Source: Taudactylus pleione
Lineage: Eukaryota > Chordata > Amphibia > Anura > Myobatrachidae
Length of the DNA stretch: 64,000 nucleotides
Direction of reading: 5' to 3'
NCBI GenBank assembly: GCA_031769625.1
Contig: JAUIMM010000570.1
Location: forward strand, 1,679,501 to 1,743,500
Part shown: positions 1 to 8,308 of the stretch, piece by piece
Layout of the letters: every line of letters begins with the position of its first letter
Numbering within the stretch: the stretch's first letter is position 1
Position numbers and translations under genes: made by a program
The notes under the pieces: generated by a model
The model's database searches: none
What the model was told of the DNA's origin: nothing
What the model saw: only the letters and a program-made list of their open reading frames with translations

Positions 1-114
1 AAGGGGCTGGCGGCCAAACCGTGAGACTTGCCCTCATCTGCGGGGGGCTGGGAGCGCCACCCAATATTTGGAAGTCTCCTGGCCATTGTGGGAGAGTCGG
101 CAAGTACGGACTTA
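1..114. repeat. Fragment of a MITE with inverted CTCCCGG / GGAGAGT motifs
   Basis: The stretch ends with a gagagtcggcaagt motif. The same kind of terminal motif recurs in the elements at 38493-38807 and 57291-57681, and in a fragment near 60130-60165. Only one end lies in the window, so it is called by similarity and its boundaries are uncertain. Confidence 0.35.
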
Positions 115-587
115 GGGCATGATTCAGACCCGCTTGCAAGCGCACAGCGCTCGCAAGCGGGTCGATGGTCCCACACTGCGCATTCGCGAGACCCGGCCAG
201 CGACGGGCGAAGCACCAAAACGGGGGGTGGCTGTCGATTGTGATTGACAGCTCGCCCCGTTTTGGAGGCGGGCAGGGGGGGTTGGCTGGCCAAACGGAGG
301 CGTTCCTGAAGGAATGCCTGCTGTTTGGGGGCGGCCTCAGTAGTGGGCTTCCGGCTCTATTAGAAATGGAAACTCACTGGGGCTTGCGATGGATGAGATC
401 CTACCACAAGAGTCACGTCGCAAGCCCGATAGCCGCGATGGTTGCGACCATCACCTGGCCGCTGGCAAAAGCTGTGGGTGGTCACCCACAGCTTAGTGAG
501 TGGCTAGGGGGTCGACACAAAAAGAAATAATGCCGCCCTGATTCAGAGCGAGCGCTCTGAAAGAGCGTCCGGCTCTGAATCAGAGCC
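115..587. mobile_element. MITE family A copy 1 (GGGCCTGATTCAGA termini, hairpin chain)
   Basis: The left end reads gggcatgattcagacccgc and the right end ggctctgaatcagagcc, which gives inverted termini. The interior is a run of short inverted repeats, such as the two GCTGTGGGTG / CACCCACAGC arms near 470-492 and the AGAGCG/CGCTCT arms near 546-567. Other copies are at 16718-17181, 41982-42593, 43021-43580 and 46104-46549. The copy at 46104 has TGA on both sides and the one at 16718 has TAG. Three-base duplications are typical of PIF/Harbinger-type MITEs, so that class is the likely one. No coding capacity is seen. Confidence 0.7.
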
Positions 588-1347
588 TGAGTACATAGGA
601 GTCTAAATAAGATAAAGCACTTATACAACTCCCCAATGATCATTATCCCCCAAAAATCGACATTAGGATACTTGTGCCACACCCCTTCATGATTACCAAC
701 ACATACACAGTTCAATGTGTTACAAATAGAGAGCGCTTGTAAATAAACATGTATAAGTGTAACGCAATACCTGTAAAAAGAAAAGGTTAGTAAAGATGTT
801 TAAAGCCCTTTTTTAATATTTAGGGAAGTCCGTGATTGACACCAGGGTTCCAAATAAATGCCTTGCGGTGTTGTATGATATTGGAGTCAGATGTGAATAC
901 TAGCTGTCTCTCCCTATTGCTGCCTACCTTTGGCGGCTTCCGCTCCGTCCGGCTGGTTCCCTGCAAGAGGTGGTCATCTTCTTTGTCCGTGTAAACAGCA
1001 CAATGCTGCAAAGGTGCAGTATTATGACGTCACTGTGTCTCAGATGTGTCTCAGATGTGCGCTTAAATCAACGCGTTTCAGGCTCCTGGCCCTTTTTCAA
1101 GGATAGCACTCCTTTCCTGTGTGCTCCATTTTATTGAGAGATTTAATTAATTCAATTAAAAACCTAATTCTATAATTAGGTATAATTTCCTTTTTAAAAA
1201 ATAAAAATAAAGGTATTGCGTTTTAAAAGTATTGCGTTTTTTCTATTATAAAGATGGTATTGTGTTTTGAAATAATATAGATATAAATATATGATGTAAA
1301 AATGTAAAAATTTTTAATTATATGGAATTAAACTTATTAATAGGTAT

Positions 1348-1625
1348 TTAAAGGAAAGCATTTATTTCTATATCCACATTTAAACCTGCAGGTTGCAAGG
1401 TTTGCATCCAGAAAATCCATTTTGTTTCCTTTTTTCTCAATTCTTTTGAAATATCACCTCCTCTCCAGTTAGGGAAGATTTTCTGTATGCCCATAAATGA
1501 CAGACCAGAGGGATTTCGGTCATGACAGTCCAGAAAATGTTTGGACACACTATGTGTCTGTAAGCCTTTTTTTATGTTAAAAATATGCTCGGCAATTCTT
1601 GTTTTCAATTTTCTTTTTGTCTGTC
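1348..1625 (-). pseudogene. Penelope-like GIY-YIG endonuclease, C-terminal part
   Basis: The minus-strand peptide reads QTKRKLKTRIAEHIFNIKKG, then HSVSKHFLDCHDRNPSGL, then NWRGGDISKELRKKETKWIFWMQTL, QPAGLNVDIEINAFL and a stop. This is the canonical end of the Penelope endonuclease domain: the R-x-x-E-H helix, the S-x-H-F motif, an R-x-x-E-x-x-W-I-x-x-L-x-T-L helix, and G-L-N. The stop appears native. It is the 3' coding end of the same element whose start lies beyond the LTR-like insert. Confidence 0.9.
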
Positions 1626-2394
1626 TGTGAGGGGTGGGTGCGGTGCAATGCCTGCTGCCGTGCAGGTGTACGTCTGTTACTCACCTTGCGTCGCACCCTC
1701 TCACCTTCAGGCCGTGTGTTGACTAGACGGTCCTGGAACCTCCGAATAGAACCCGGACACGATGACCTAGGGGGAAGGAGACGAGGTGAGTACCGTCCTT
1801 CCTCACGTCGACCGACGCGCCCTACCGAACCGGGGGATAAATTCAGGTTTTAAGTGAAGATCATCATTGGCACTATTGGCCTCAGATCCCGAATTTTCAC
1901 CTATCGGTACTCACGCACCAGGTGAAGATCCGTCCTTGCACTGGGTTGCAAGATTCACCGTCCGCCCAGAAGGAAGGAGAGATAGATAGTGACAAACAAA
2001 CAGGGAGAGACAGTACACACAGATATTTCTCACCGTGTCCACTCTTGCTCTTCGTCCGCTCACTCGCCTACAGGTCCCTGTAAGGAGATACACCACACAG
2101 CCGTGCAGGGCCTAAACCTATGTCAAGCAACTACACATACTAAAACGGCATCACCCTCAACCTACAGTGTGTGTAGTGCGACAGATATAACAACAACGAA
2201 ACTTTTGCCCTGCACGGAACACCAAACACAGACTAAATATACAAGAGCAAAACACAGTGCTGTCCCTTTAAATGTCTGCTACCTATCCAGAGCTGGCCAG
2301 CTCCTCTTCTCGGTGACTGGGGAAACCACTACCTCATGGGTGGAAGCCGTACAGCTCTCCACCACTGCTCACACCTCTAATCATCTATGCGGGG

Positions 2395-2850
2395 GCTACC
2401 TAATGGGGTCAGGGCCCTGGACCTAACGCCCAGGGTCTTACCAGCGGCTCAGGGCTTATGCCTGCCTACTGCGGGGTACTCAAGGGACTTGGGCCTACTG
2501 CCCAGAGTCCCGCTCTATTTTGCAGCTCAGGCCTAGTGGCCTGCCTAACGGTGGGCTCTGGTAGTGGCCTGGGCCTAATGTCCAGACCACTTTTATTGGG
2601 GCTCAGATATAGGGCCTAGTGCCCTCCTGTATGGGTACAGGCCTACGCCTGATTTATGGCCACGGGCCTGGTGTCCGCCTACTCGATCATTTAGTGGCCT
2701 GGGCCTAGTACCCAGGCCACTCACACCTTATTACGGGCCAATCCTTTTATGGGGCCTAATGCCCGCTACTGTCCCCCGGGCCTTGTGCCCGACTAATTGC
2801 CCACGGGCCTAGTGCCCGACAATACTCCACGGGCCTAGCGCCCGACAATC
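2395..2850. repeat. Degenerate tandem of palindromic GGGCCTAGTGCCC-like motifs
   Basis: The motif ggcctaNtgccc and its variants recur every 20-60 bases, about a dozen times, between 2395 and 2850 (for example near 2553, 2700, 2760, 2808 and 2830). Each is close to self-complementary. It lies inside the solo-LTR-like unit. Confidence 0.65.
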
Positions 2851-2929
2851 CTGGCGGTCTAGGGAGGGGGGTATATGGTGGGCCTCACGGAGGGCCTACC
2901 TGCTACGTTGGAAGAGGCTGCGGGGGGGA

Positions 2930-3641
2930 ACTTCGTGACGCTCTTTTACTTTCCTCCCCCGCAGTCCTCTCCGGTCCTCAGCCGCATTCTTTGGCCGCTG
3001 GCCCGTCCTGGCCAGCGGCGCCGCCTCTTCTTCCTTTCTTCCAGCCGGTGCCGCCTGTCTTCTTCTTCTTTCTTGACAGCGGCGTCTTCTGGCCTCTTCC
3101 GCGGCCGCCGCCCCTGTTGCCGCGCCGATCTTCCGCTCTTCGGGAGGTCTTCTCTCCTCCCTCTCCGCCGCCGAACTGAACTTTCCCGCACGGCGCCGTC
3201 TAATACAAGACGGCGCGAGTGGGCGGGGCTATGACGCGATTGGCTCGTCACGTCCGCCTCTGATTGGCTGCTGGCCCGCGAGCCAGGTTTGGCTCGCGGC
3301 CAGAGCCAAACGCCCGCCGCGCCCAACGCCTGACCGGCGCTGGGAGCAGGTACTCTCTCCCAGCGCCGGCTACCCGCCGCTCCTTGGCTGCCGGGCGCCA
3401 AGCTCCGCTGAGCCTGCGCCCGGAGCCAAGCTTCTCCCGGCGCCACAGTACCGCCGGCACTGGTGAAAGGGACCAGGCGGTCCCTTCACCAGGTGCCCGC
3501 GGTATCTGCACCGACGCTAGGGACATTACTGTCCCAGCGCCGGCAACGGATGTGTCCCGCAGAGGACACATCCCTTCTGCCTGCCCCTGCACCTCGGCTG
3601 ATGCTGGGATCAAACACGTGATCCCAGCACAGCCTTCCACA
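2930..3641. promoter_or_regulatory. GC-rich, CpG-dense, hairpin-rich end of the LTR-like unit
   Basis: This part is far more GC- and CpG-rich than the flanks and has CCAAT-type boxes (attggctcgtcacg near 3239, gattggctgc near 3262). From about 3270 on it holds successive perfect or near-perfect hairpins: 3274-3299, 3335-3366, 3382-3427, 3459-3490, 3525-3540, 3548-3571 and 3603-3628. A promoter role is inferred from composition and position only. The long open frames here are composition artefacts. Confidence 0.45.
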
Positions 3642-4097
3642 TGTCCAATATATTGGAATCCACAGGGGCATTCAAGTAAGTAAATCACTGCATCTGTATC
3701 ACAAGTGATAGTATCCATAATTTCATAGCTCTTATTTGATACATTGGATTTAAATTCAGTTAATGGTTGTGTGGATTGTTTTCTTAAAGTATTACATGGT
3801 AAACAGTTCAAACAGAAAAAATTACCTTTCTTTTTGTTCCCAAGGTTGACTACATTGTTTGAATAGGTATGACTTTTCACCAATTGATGCTTGAGGTTGC
3901 ACACTTTTTTATAAATGATTTTTGGTTTTATTGGGATGACAGATTTCAATTTGTTATCCAAAAGCAATATATGCCAATGTTTATTCAATATAGATTCAAT
4001 CATATGGTGTTGGCTATTAAATTGTGTGACAAAGGCTATATTGAAATCCTCCTGTGTGTTCCGTTCTTTATACATAAGTGTTTCCTTTCTCTCTCTG
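3642..4097 (-). pseudogene. Penelope-like linker and start of GIY-YIG endonuclease
   Basis: On the minus strand the frame resumes at 4097 after the MITE with RERKETLMYKERNTQEDFN. It continues through a Cys-rich stretch (FCLNCLPCNT) and reaches AVIYLLECPCGFQYIG, the opening half of a GIY-YIG homing-type nuclease domain. The domain breaks exactly at 3642-3645, where the LTR-like insert begins. Conceptual removal of that insert and one TGTC copy joins this frame to the segment at 1625-1348 as QYIGQTKRKLKTRIAEH. The open frame that continues past 3642 into the GC-rich insert is a chimera and not a gene. Confidence 0.88.
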
Positions 4098-5061
4098 GGC
4101 TCTATTTATTAACATTATTTTTACTAAAATAAAGTGAAAAAGGGTGTTTTCACACCCTTTTCACATTATTTTAGTTTCACCTGTAGTTATTACAGGGCAA
4201 TTGGAGTAGAATTAGTAAAATTCTACTCCAACCCCCAGTATCACTTATTTTTAGTAAAGCAGATCGCATTTCCCATAATTGTAATGGGAAATGTGATCCG
4301 ACCACAGTTACTAAAAATAAATTGTAAAAAAATACCGGGGGAAGCCCTGTGATAATAACGCCACCTGGAGGTGGCGTTATCCAGGGTCTCCCCCGGTTAC
4401 CGGGCTCCCACTCTGCTCTAACGGGGAGAGCAGAGGCGGGAGCCGGTACCAGTAATCAGCTATGTGGTCTAAGCAGACCGCAAGCTGATAACTGTAAAAA
4501 AAAGAAAAAAAAAATTAAACATTTTTTTTTTCCTTACCTGACTCCAGGGACCGGTGATCGGGCCTCCGGTGATGGCTCCACTCTGGTCAGCTGGTCTCCC
4601 ACAGTGCACTGGGGCCCGGTCATCAGGTGATCGGGCCCCAGTGCAGTATGGGAGATCACCTGATCGGGAAGCTCACCGGAAGATCACCGGAGGCCAGGAG
4701 GATTCAGGTAAGTGTAATGAAGGGAGGGGGGGTCGCGGCGGGGGGGAGGGGGGGTCGCGGGGGTCCGCTATCGCGGGGGCGGGGCTTAGCGCCGGGGGGC
4801 GGGGCTTAGCGTCGGTGGGGGGGTAGTAGCGGTGGTCGGTCGGCGCATGCGCGTGCTCTTAGTCGCGGTATTTTTTCCGAAAATACCGCGACTAGATTGC
4901 GGATGGGATCCGCAGGGACAGAGCTTTATCGCAAGCTCTGTCCCTGCAAGGGATTTATAGTAAATCCCTGTGATATTGCCTGAATTCGCAATGCGAATTC
5001 ACTCGGTAATATCACACTACAATCCGCATTCAATAAGCAGATTGTAGTAAATAGAGCCCTT
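4098..5061. mobile_element. MITE family B copy 1 (GGGCTCTATTTA termini)
   Basis: The left terminus is GGGCTCTATTTATTAACATT and the right terminus is its approximate inverse (gtagtaaatagagccc). It splits the Penelope RT/linker reading frame. The interior is built of successive inverted repeats: a 16-base arm pair around 4200-4240, GATCACCTGATCGGG arms near 4620-4670, and GGACAGAGCTT... arms near 4917-4945. A consensus splice donor CAG|GTAAGT sits at 4705-4713. A related copy lies in the opposite orientation at 60389-61286 inside a host-gene intron. There is no clear target-site duplication. Confidence 0.8.
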
Positions 5062-5929
5062 TAAGTGATATCTCTTCTAAGGCCTCTTGTAATTTCTGTT
5101 CATCATATTCTTTTTTCAAGAATTTGTTTTTCATTGTTTCACTTTGCTGTAAAAAGGTCTCATGTTGTGAACAATTCCTTTTCAATCTGTTGAATTGTCC
5201 TTTTGGGATATTCTGAATCCATTTCATGTGATGATTACTGGTATGTAACAAGGTGTTATATCCACTAATGTCTTTCGTGTGTGTTCTTGTTTGTAAGGTA
5301 TTGTTGAAAATGAAGATTTCCAAATCCAGATAAACTATCATGTTCTTACTAAAAGTTGAAATAAATTCAAGCCCAAAACTGTTATTGTTAAGATACGATA
5401 AGAAATCAACTAAAAGATCTTCAGGGCCATCCCAGATGAAATATAAGTCATCTATATATCGTTTCCAAGATATGATGTTTTTCTGATAGGGGTTATTTTG
5501 CCAGATGTACTGCTCCTCCCATTTTCCCACAAAGAGGTTGGCATAGCTGGGTGCGAAAGACGAACCGATCACAGTCCCTTTTACTTGATTATAATAATGA
5601 CCTCCATTCCAGAAATAATTTTGATGCAAAATGAATTGAATACAGTCCATGATAAAATTAATCTGTGCATTATGTAAATTCGTACAGTTCAAAAGAAAGA
5701 ATATCGTTGCATCACATCCCAGGTTGTGATCTATACAAGTATACAGTGAGCGAACATCACTCGTGCACAATATGAAATGACTTTGCCATTGAATTTTTTC
5801 CAGATAATGTAAAATGTTAAGTGTGTCCTTCCAGTAACTTTTTTGTTGTTGTACTATGGTTTGGAAAAAAGAATCTACATACTTGGAGACATTGGACATA
5901 AAGATCCTATTCCCGATACTATCGGGCAT
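5062..5929 (-). pseudogene. Penelope-like reverse transcriptase, catalytic part
   Basis: The fragment carries the catalytic motifs in order. Motif A is TSDVRSLYTCI, with the first catalytic Asp at about residue 58 of the open frame. Motif B is GTVIGSSFAPSYANLF (about 118-133). Motif C is RYIDDLYFIWDG, with the YIDD box at about residues 158-161 (nucleotides 5447-5458). Then come the GLEFISTFS and YLDLEIF motifs and a charged coiled tail ending EALEEISLK. All catalytic aspartates are kept, so decay is recent. After EISLK the reading frame runs into the MITE at 5061 and ends in its sequence. Confidence 0.92.
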
Positions 5930-6318
5930 CCTGGAGGGTTAACTGGATCTTTGTGCAGTTTGGGTAATTGATAGAAGGTTGGAACCATGGGGAATTCTAT
6001 AAAAAGAAATTCATACTCCTTTCTTGCCAAAATTCCTATTTGCAGACCCTCCTCTAAAAGTTCTTTCAATTCCTTCTGATACCTCTGTGTTGGGTCTGCT
6101 TGTAGTATTTTATATGTCTCCGTATCCGATAAGAGGTTCAGCACCTCTGCTTCATACTTTTCTTTGTCCATAATGACAAGTTCACCGCCCTTATCTGCTG
6201 ACTTCAGGACTATAGAATCATCTTCTTTCAATTCTTTTAATGCCTTTTTCTCCTCCATGGTTAGATTGAATTTCTTTTTCTCTGTACCCGTTAACTTTCT
6301 GATGTCATTCTCAACCAA
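5875..6318 (-). pseudogene. Penelope-like reverse transcriptase, N-terminal part
   Basis: The fragment holds the motif SADKGGELVIMDKEKYEAE, then LLSDTETY and QADPT, then the fingers motif PKLHKDPVNPPGCPIVSGIGS. Both are hallmarks of Penelope/Neptune reverse transcriptases. The frame ends soon after PIVSGIGS. The next part of the enzyme continues in another frame that overlaps it by about 55 bases, so at least one frameshift has occurred near 5880-5930. The copy is therefore not translatable as one protein as it stands. Confidence 0.88.
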
Positions 6319-6452
6319 TTTTTGAAAGGTTTCAATATGAGGGCCCTTAACATGAGACGGGAAAAATTTTGACGGAGGTTTAAACCTGCTGTGGGTATAT
6401 TATTCTTGTTCCAATATTGTATTTTCTTGGTGCCTTTTCAGCAAAAAACTTC

Positions 6453-6683
6453 TTAATGCATAGTTTTCTTGTGTGTATCAATGTACACATTAAATTGATC
6501 TATAGTAGAATGAGGGGCACATTTTAGTCCTTTATTTAATACAGAAATTTGATGTTCCGATAATTGTTTCTTACTCAGATTGTATATATTGTCCTCTTCT
6601 GTTTCTGTAATTGCATTTACTGTAATGTTCTTCTTCCTTTTTCCACCCAGGACACCCCTTCTTTTGGAGAAAGTTCTGTTCAT
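6453..6683 (-). pseudogene. Penelope-like element, N-terminal domain fragment
   Basis: This 76-residue fragment has a basic start followed by NLSKKQLSEHQISVLNKGL and a Cys-Ala-Pro run. The pattern 'L-S-x-x-x-L-x-x-x-x-x-x-x-L-x-x-G-L' precedes the reverse transcriptase in Neptune-type Penelope elements. A stop follows HKKTMH, where an intact element would continue into the RT ORF, so the frame is broken here. It lies just upstream (minus strand) of the RT fragment and in the expected order. The start codon need not be the native one. Confidence 0.7.
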
Positions 6684-6858
6684 TGTTTTTTTGCTGTCGT
6701 GGGAGTCAATTCCGGTGGTTTCTTTGTTTCCCAGAGGAGATCTAAAAAATCTTCATCAGTATAATCATCTACCTCCTCCAGCGGTGTTGCTCTTTTGCCA
6801 TATCTTGGTGCTGTTGTTATAATACTTCTGTTTTCTCTTGCTTCTACATTACTAATGA

Positions 6859-7005
6859 TGTACTATGGTTTGGAGAAAAGAATCTACATACTTGGAGACA
6901 TTGGAGGATAAATATCCTATTCCCGATACTATCGGGCGTCCTGGAGGGTTAACTGGATCTTTGAGCAGTTTGGGTAATTGATAGAAGGTTGGAACCATGG
7001 GGAAT
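6859..7005 (-). repeat. Direct repeat of a Penelope RT segment
   Basis: These 147 bases repeat 5850-5995 with few changes. They include the bases encoding the end of the fingers motif, and lie in the same orientation about 1.0 kb away. They are not a separate full element, because the next upstream sequence is MITE material and the next downstream is the element's own N-terminal part. Confidence 0.8.
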
Positions 7006-7390
7006 ATTTTTTTTTCTAAACTTTATTGGACACAATGTCAGCATTGCAGACGGAGCCAGAGGACGCATCAGAGCGCCGGAGGGAGACGCCGGGGGACCTG
7101 CACAGCTGGAAACAGGTAAGTCTGTCCTGCTATTCGCCACCTTACAGTGGCGAATAGTAACTCCATCAAATTCCGAAAATACATAATTTTCGGAATTTGA
7201 TGAATACCATAATTTCCATATCCCCGTACTAATGTACTAATGTATGGGGAGTGTGGAAATTAACGCAGGGGAGCTTAGCAAGGAGATATCAGTGATATCT
7301 CCTGTGCTAAGTGGCTTCATGAATACTAAAATAACGTTATTTAAGGAAATGTCCTTAAAAACGTTATTTTAGTGTTGATGAATAGGCCCC
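7006..7390. mobile_element. MITE family C, right part (terminus GATGAATAGGCCCC)
   Basis: The right end gatgaataggcccc matches, in inverse, the left end at 49653 (ggggcctattcaagatg). The interior is a chain of hairpins: arms ATCAAATTCCGAAAA/TTTTCGGAATTTGAT near 7165-7202, GGAGATATCAGTGATATCTCC near 7283-7303, and AATAACGTTATTT...AACGTTATT near 7330-7372. A CAG|GTAAGT sits at 7113-7121. The segment ctaatgtatggggagtg near 7235 resembles the unit of the 62-bp minisatellite at 49700-51915. The left end is missing. Confidence 0.6.
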
Positions 7391-8308
7391 ATTATGAGTC
7401 AGGAAGATGTTCGTACATTCATTCATTCACCGCTGCATCATTGCTGTAAATTGAATGCAAATTTTATACCTCATAAAGCTAATTGAGCTGTTGAATTCAA
7501 GCCTACCGGTGTCAGATGACATGGGGTGGGGGTGTACACGAATGCCCGTCTACATACTATGGCAATACTGTGATCGATGGATGATTTTTTTAAAATAGAT
7601 TCAGGAGCTATTAGGTGCACTCTACTAGATCATACTATAGATATCACTAATGCTACAATATATGTATATAGACTAGGGGTGTGCACCGGCCACTTTTCGT
7701 GTTTTGTGTTTTGGTTTTGGATCTGGATCTTTCTTCGTGTTTTGGATCTGGATTGGTTTTGCCAAAACCACCCTTCCGTGTTTTGGGTTCTGGGTTTTGT
7801 GTTTTGGATCTGTATTTTTTTTTTAAAAAGCATAAAAACAGCTAAAATCACAGAATTTGTAGGTTTTTCTGCTCCTATGCTATTATTAACCTCAATAACC
7901 TTAATTTCCACTCATTTCCAGTCTATTCTGAACACCTCACACCTCACAATAGTGTTTTTATGTCCAAAAGGTTGCACCGAGGTAGCTGGATGACTATGCT
8001 AAGCGACACGAGTGGGCGGCACAAACACGTGACCCATCTAGGCGTGAAACTGCAGTGGCAGACAGGATGGCAGTTTGAAAAACTAGGCCCCAAACTGTAC
8101 ATAATGCAAAGAAAAAAAAGAGGTGCAAGATGGAATTGTCCTTGGGCCCTCCCACCCACCCTTATGTTGTATAAACAGGACATGCACACTTTAACAAACC
8201 AATCATTTCAGCGCCAGGGTCTGCCACACAACTGTGGCTGAAATGATTGGTTCGTTTGGGCCCCCACAAAACAAGCTGGCAATTAATGTGTCCCTGCACA
8301 AACTGGCT

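Larger units (their letters stand above)
1626..3641. mobile_element. Solo-LTR-like insertion (TG...CA, 4-bp duplication TGTC)
   Basis: The unit starts TGTGAGGGGTGGG and ends CCTTCCACA, so both ends are TG...CA with a short TGTG/CACA inverted end. TGTC lies directly on both sides (1622-1625 and 3642-3645). Removing the unit plus one TGTC restores an uninterrupted GIY-YIG reading frame, which fixes the borders. No gag-pol ORF and no second LTR are seen inside, so a 2,016-bp solo LTR is the simplest reading. It contains a GGGCCTAGTGCCC tandem (2395-2850) and a GC-rich hairpin-rich end (2930-3641). The superfamily and transcription direction are unknown. Confidence 0.75.
820..6860 (-). mobile_element. 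Penelope-like retroelement (Neptune type), broken by two insertions
   Basis: Read on the minus strand, the order is an N-terminal domain (6683-6453), a reverse transcriptase (6318-5062), a linker with the start of a GIY-YIG endonuclease (4097-3642), the rest of GIY-YIG (1625-1348), then a 3' untranslated part. That part contains aaacgcgttga on the minus strand (near 1065-1082), a motif I associate with frog and fish Penelope 3' ends. Two insertions separate the pieces: a solo-LTR-like unit at 1626-3641 and a MITE at 4098-5061. Penelope elements are non-LTR-like retroelements with a telomerase-related reverse transcriptase. The outer limits of this copy are approximate. Confidence 0.88.

Noticed and set aside
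820..1110. Hammerhead ribozyme expected near Penelope 3' ends
   Set aside because: The aaacgcgttga motif is there, but I could not find the CTGATGA core with a matching GAAA and closing stems.
2946..3446. Arg/Ala-rich frames in the GC-rich region
   Set aside because: Composition-driven, overlapping on both strands, and bounded by the LTR-like unit.
3248..4075. Long minus-strand frame of 275 codons
   Set aside because: A chimera: its first part is Penelope linker and GIY-YIG start, and its second part is accidental reading through the GC-rich end of the LTR-like insert.
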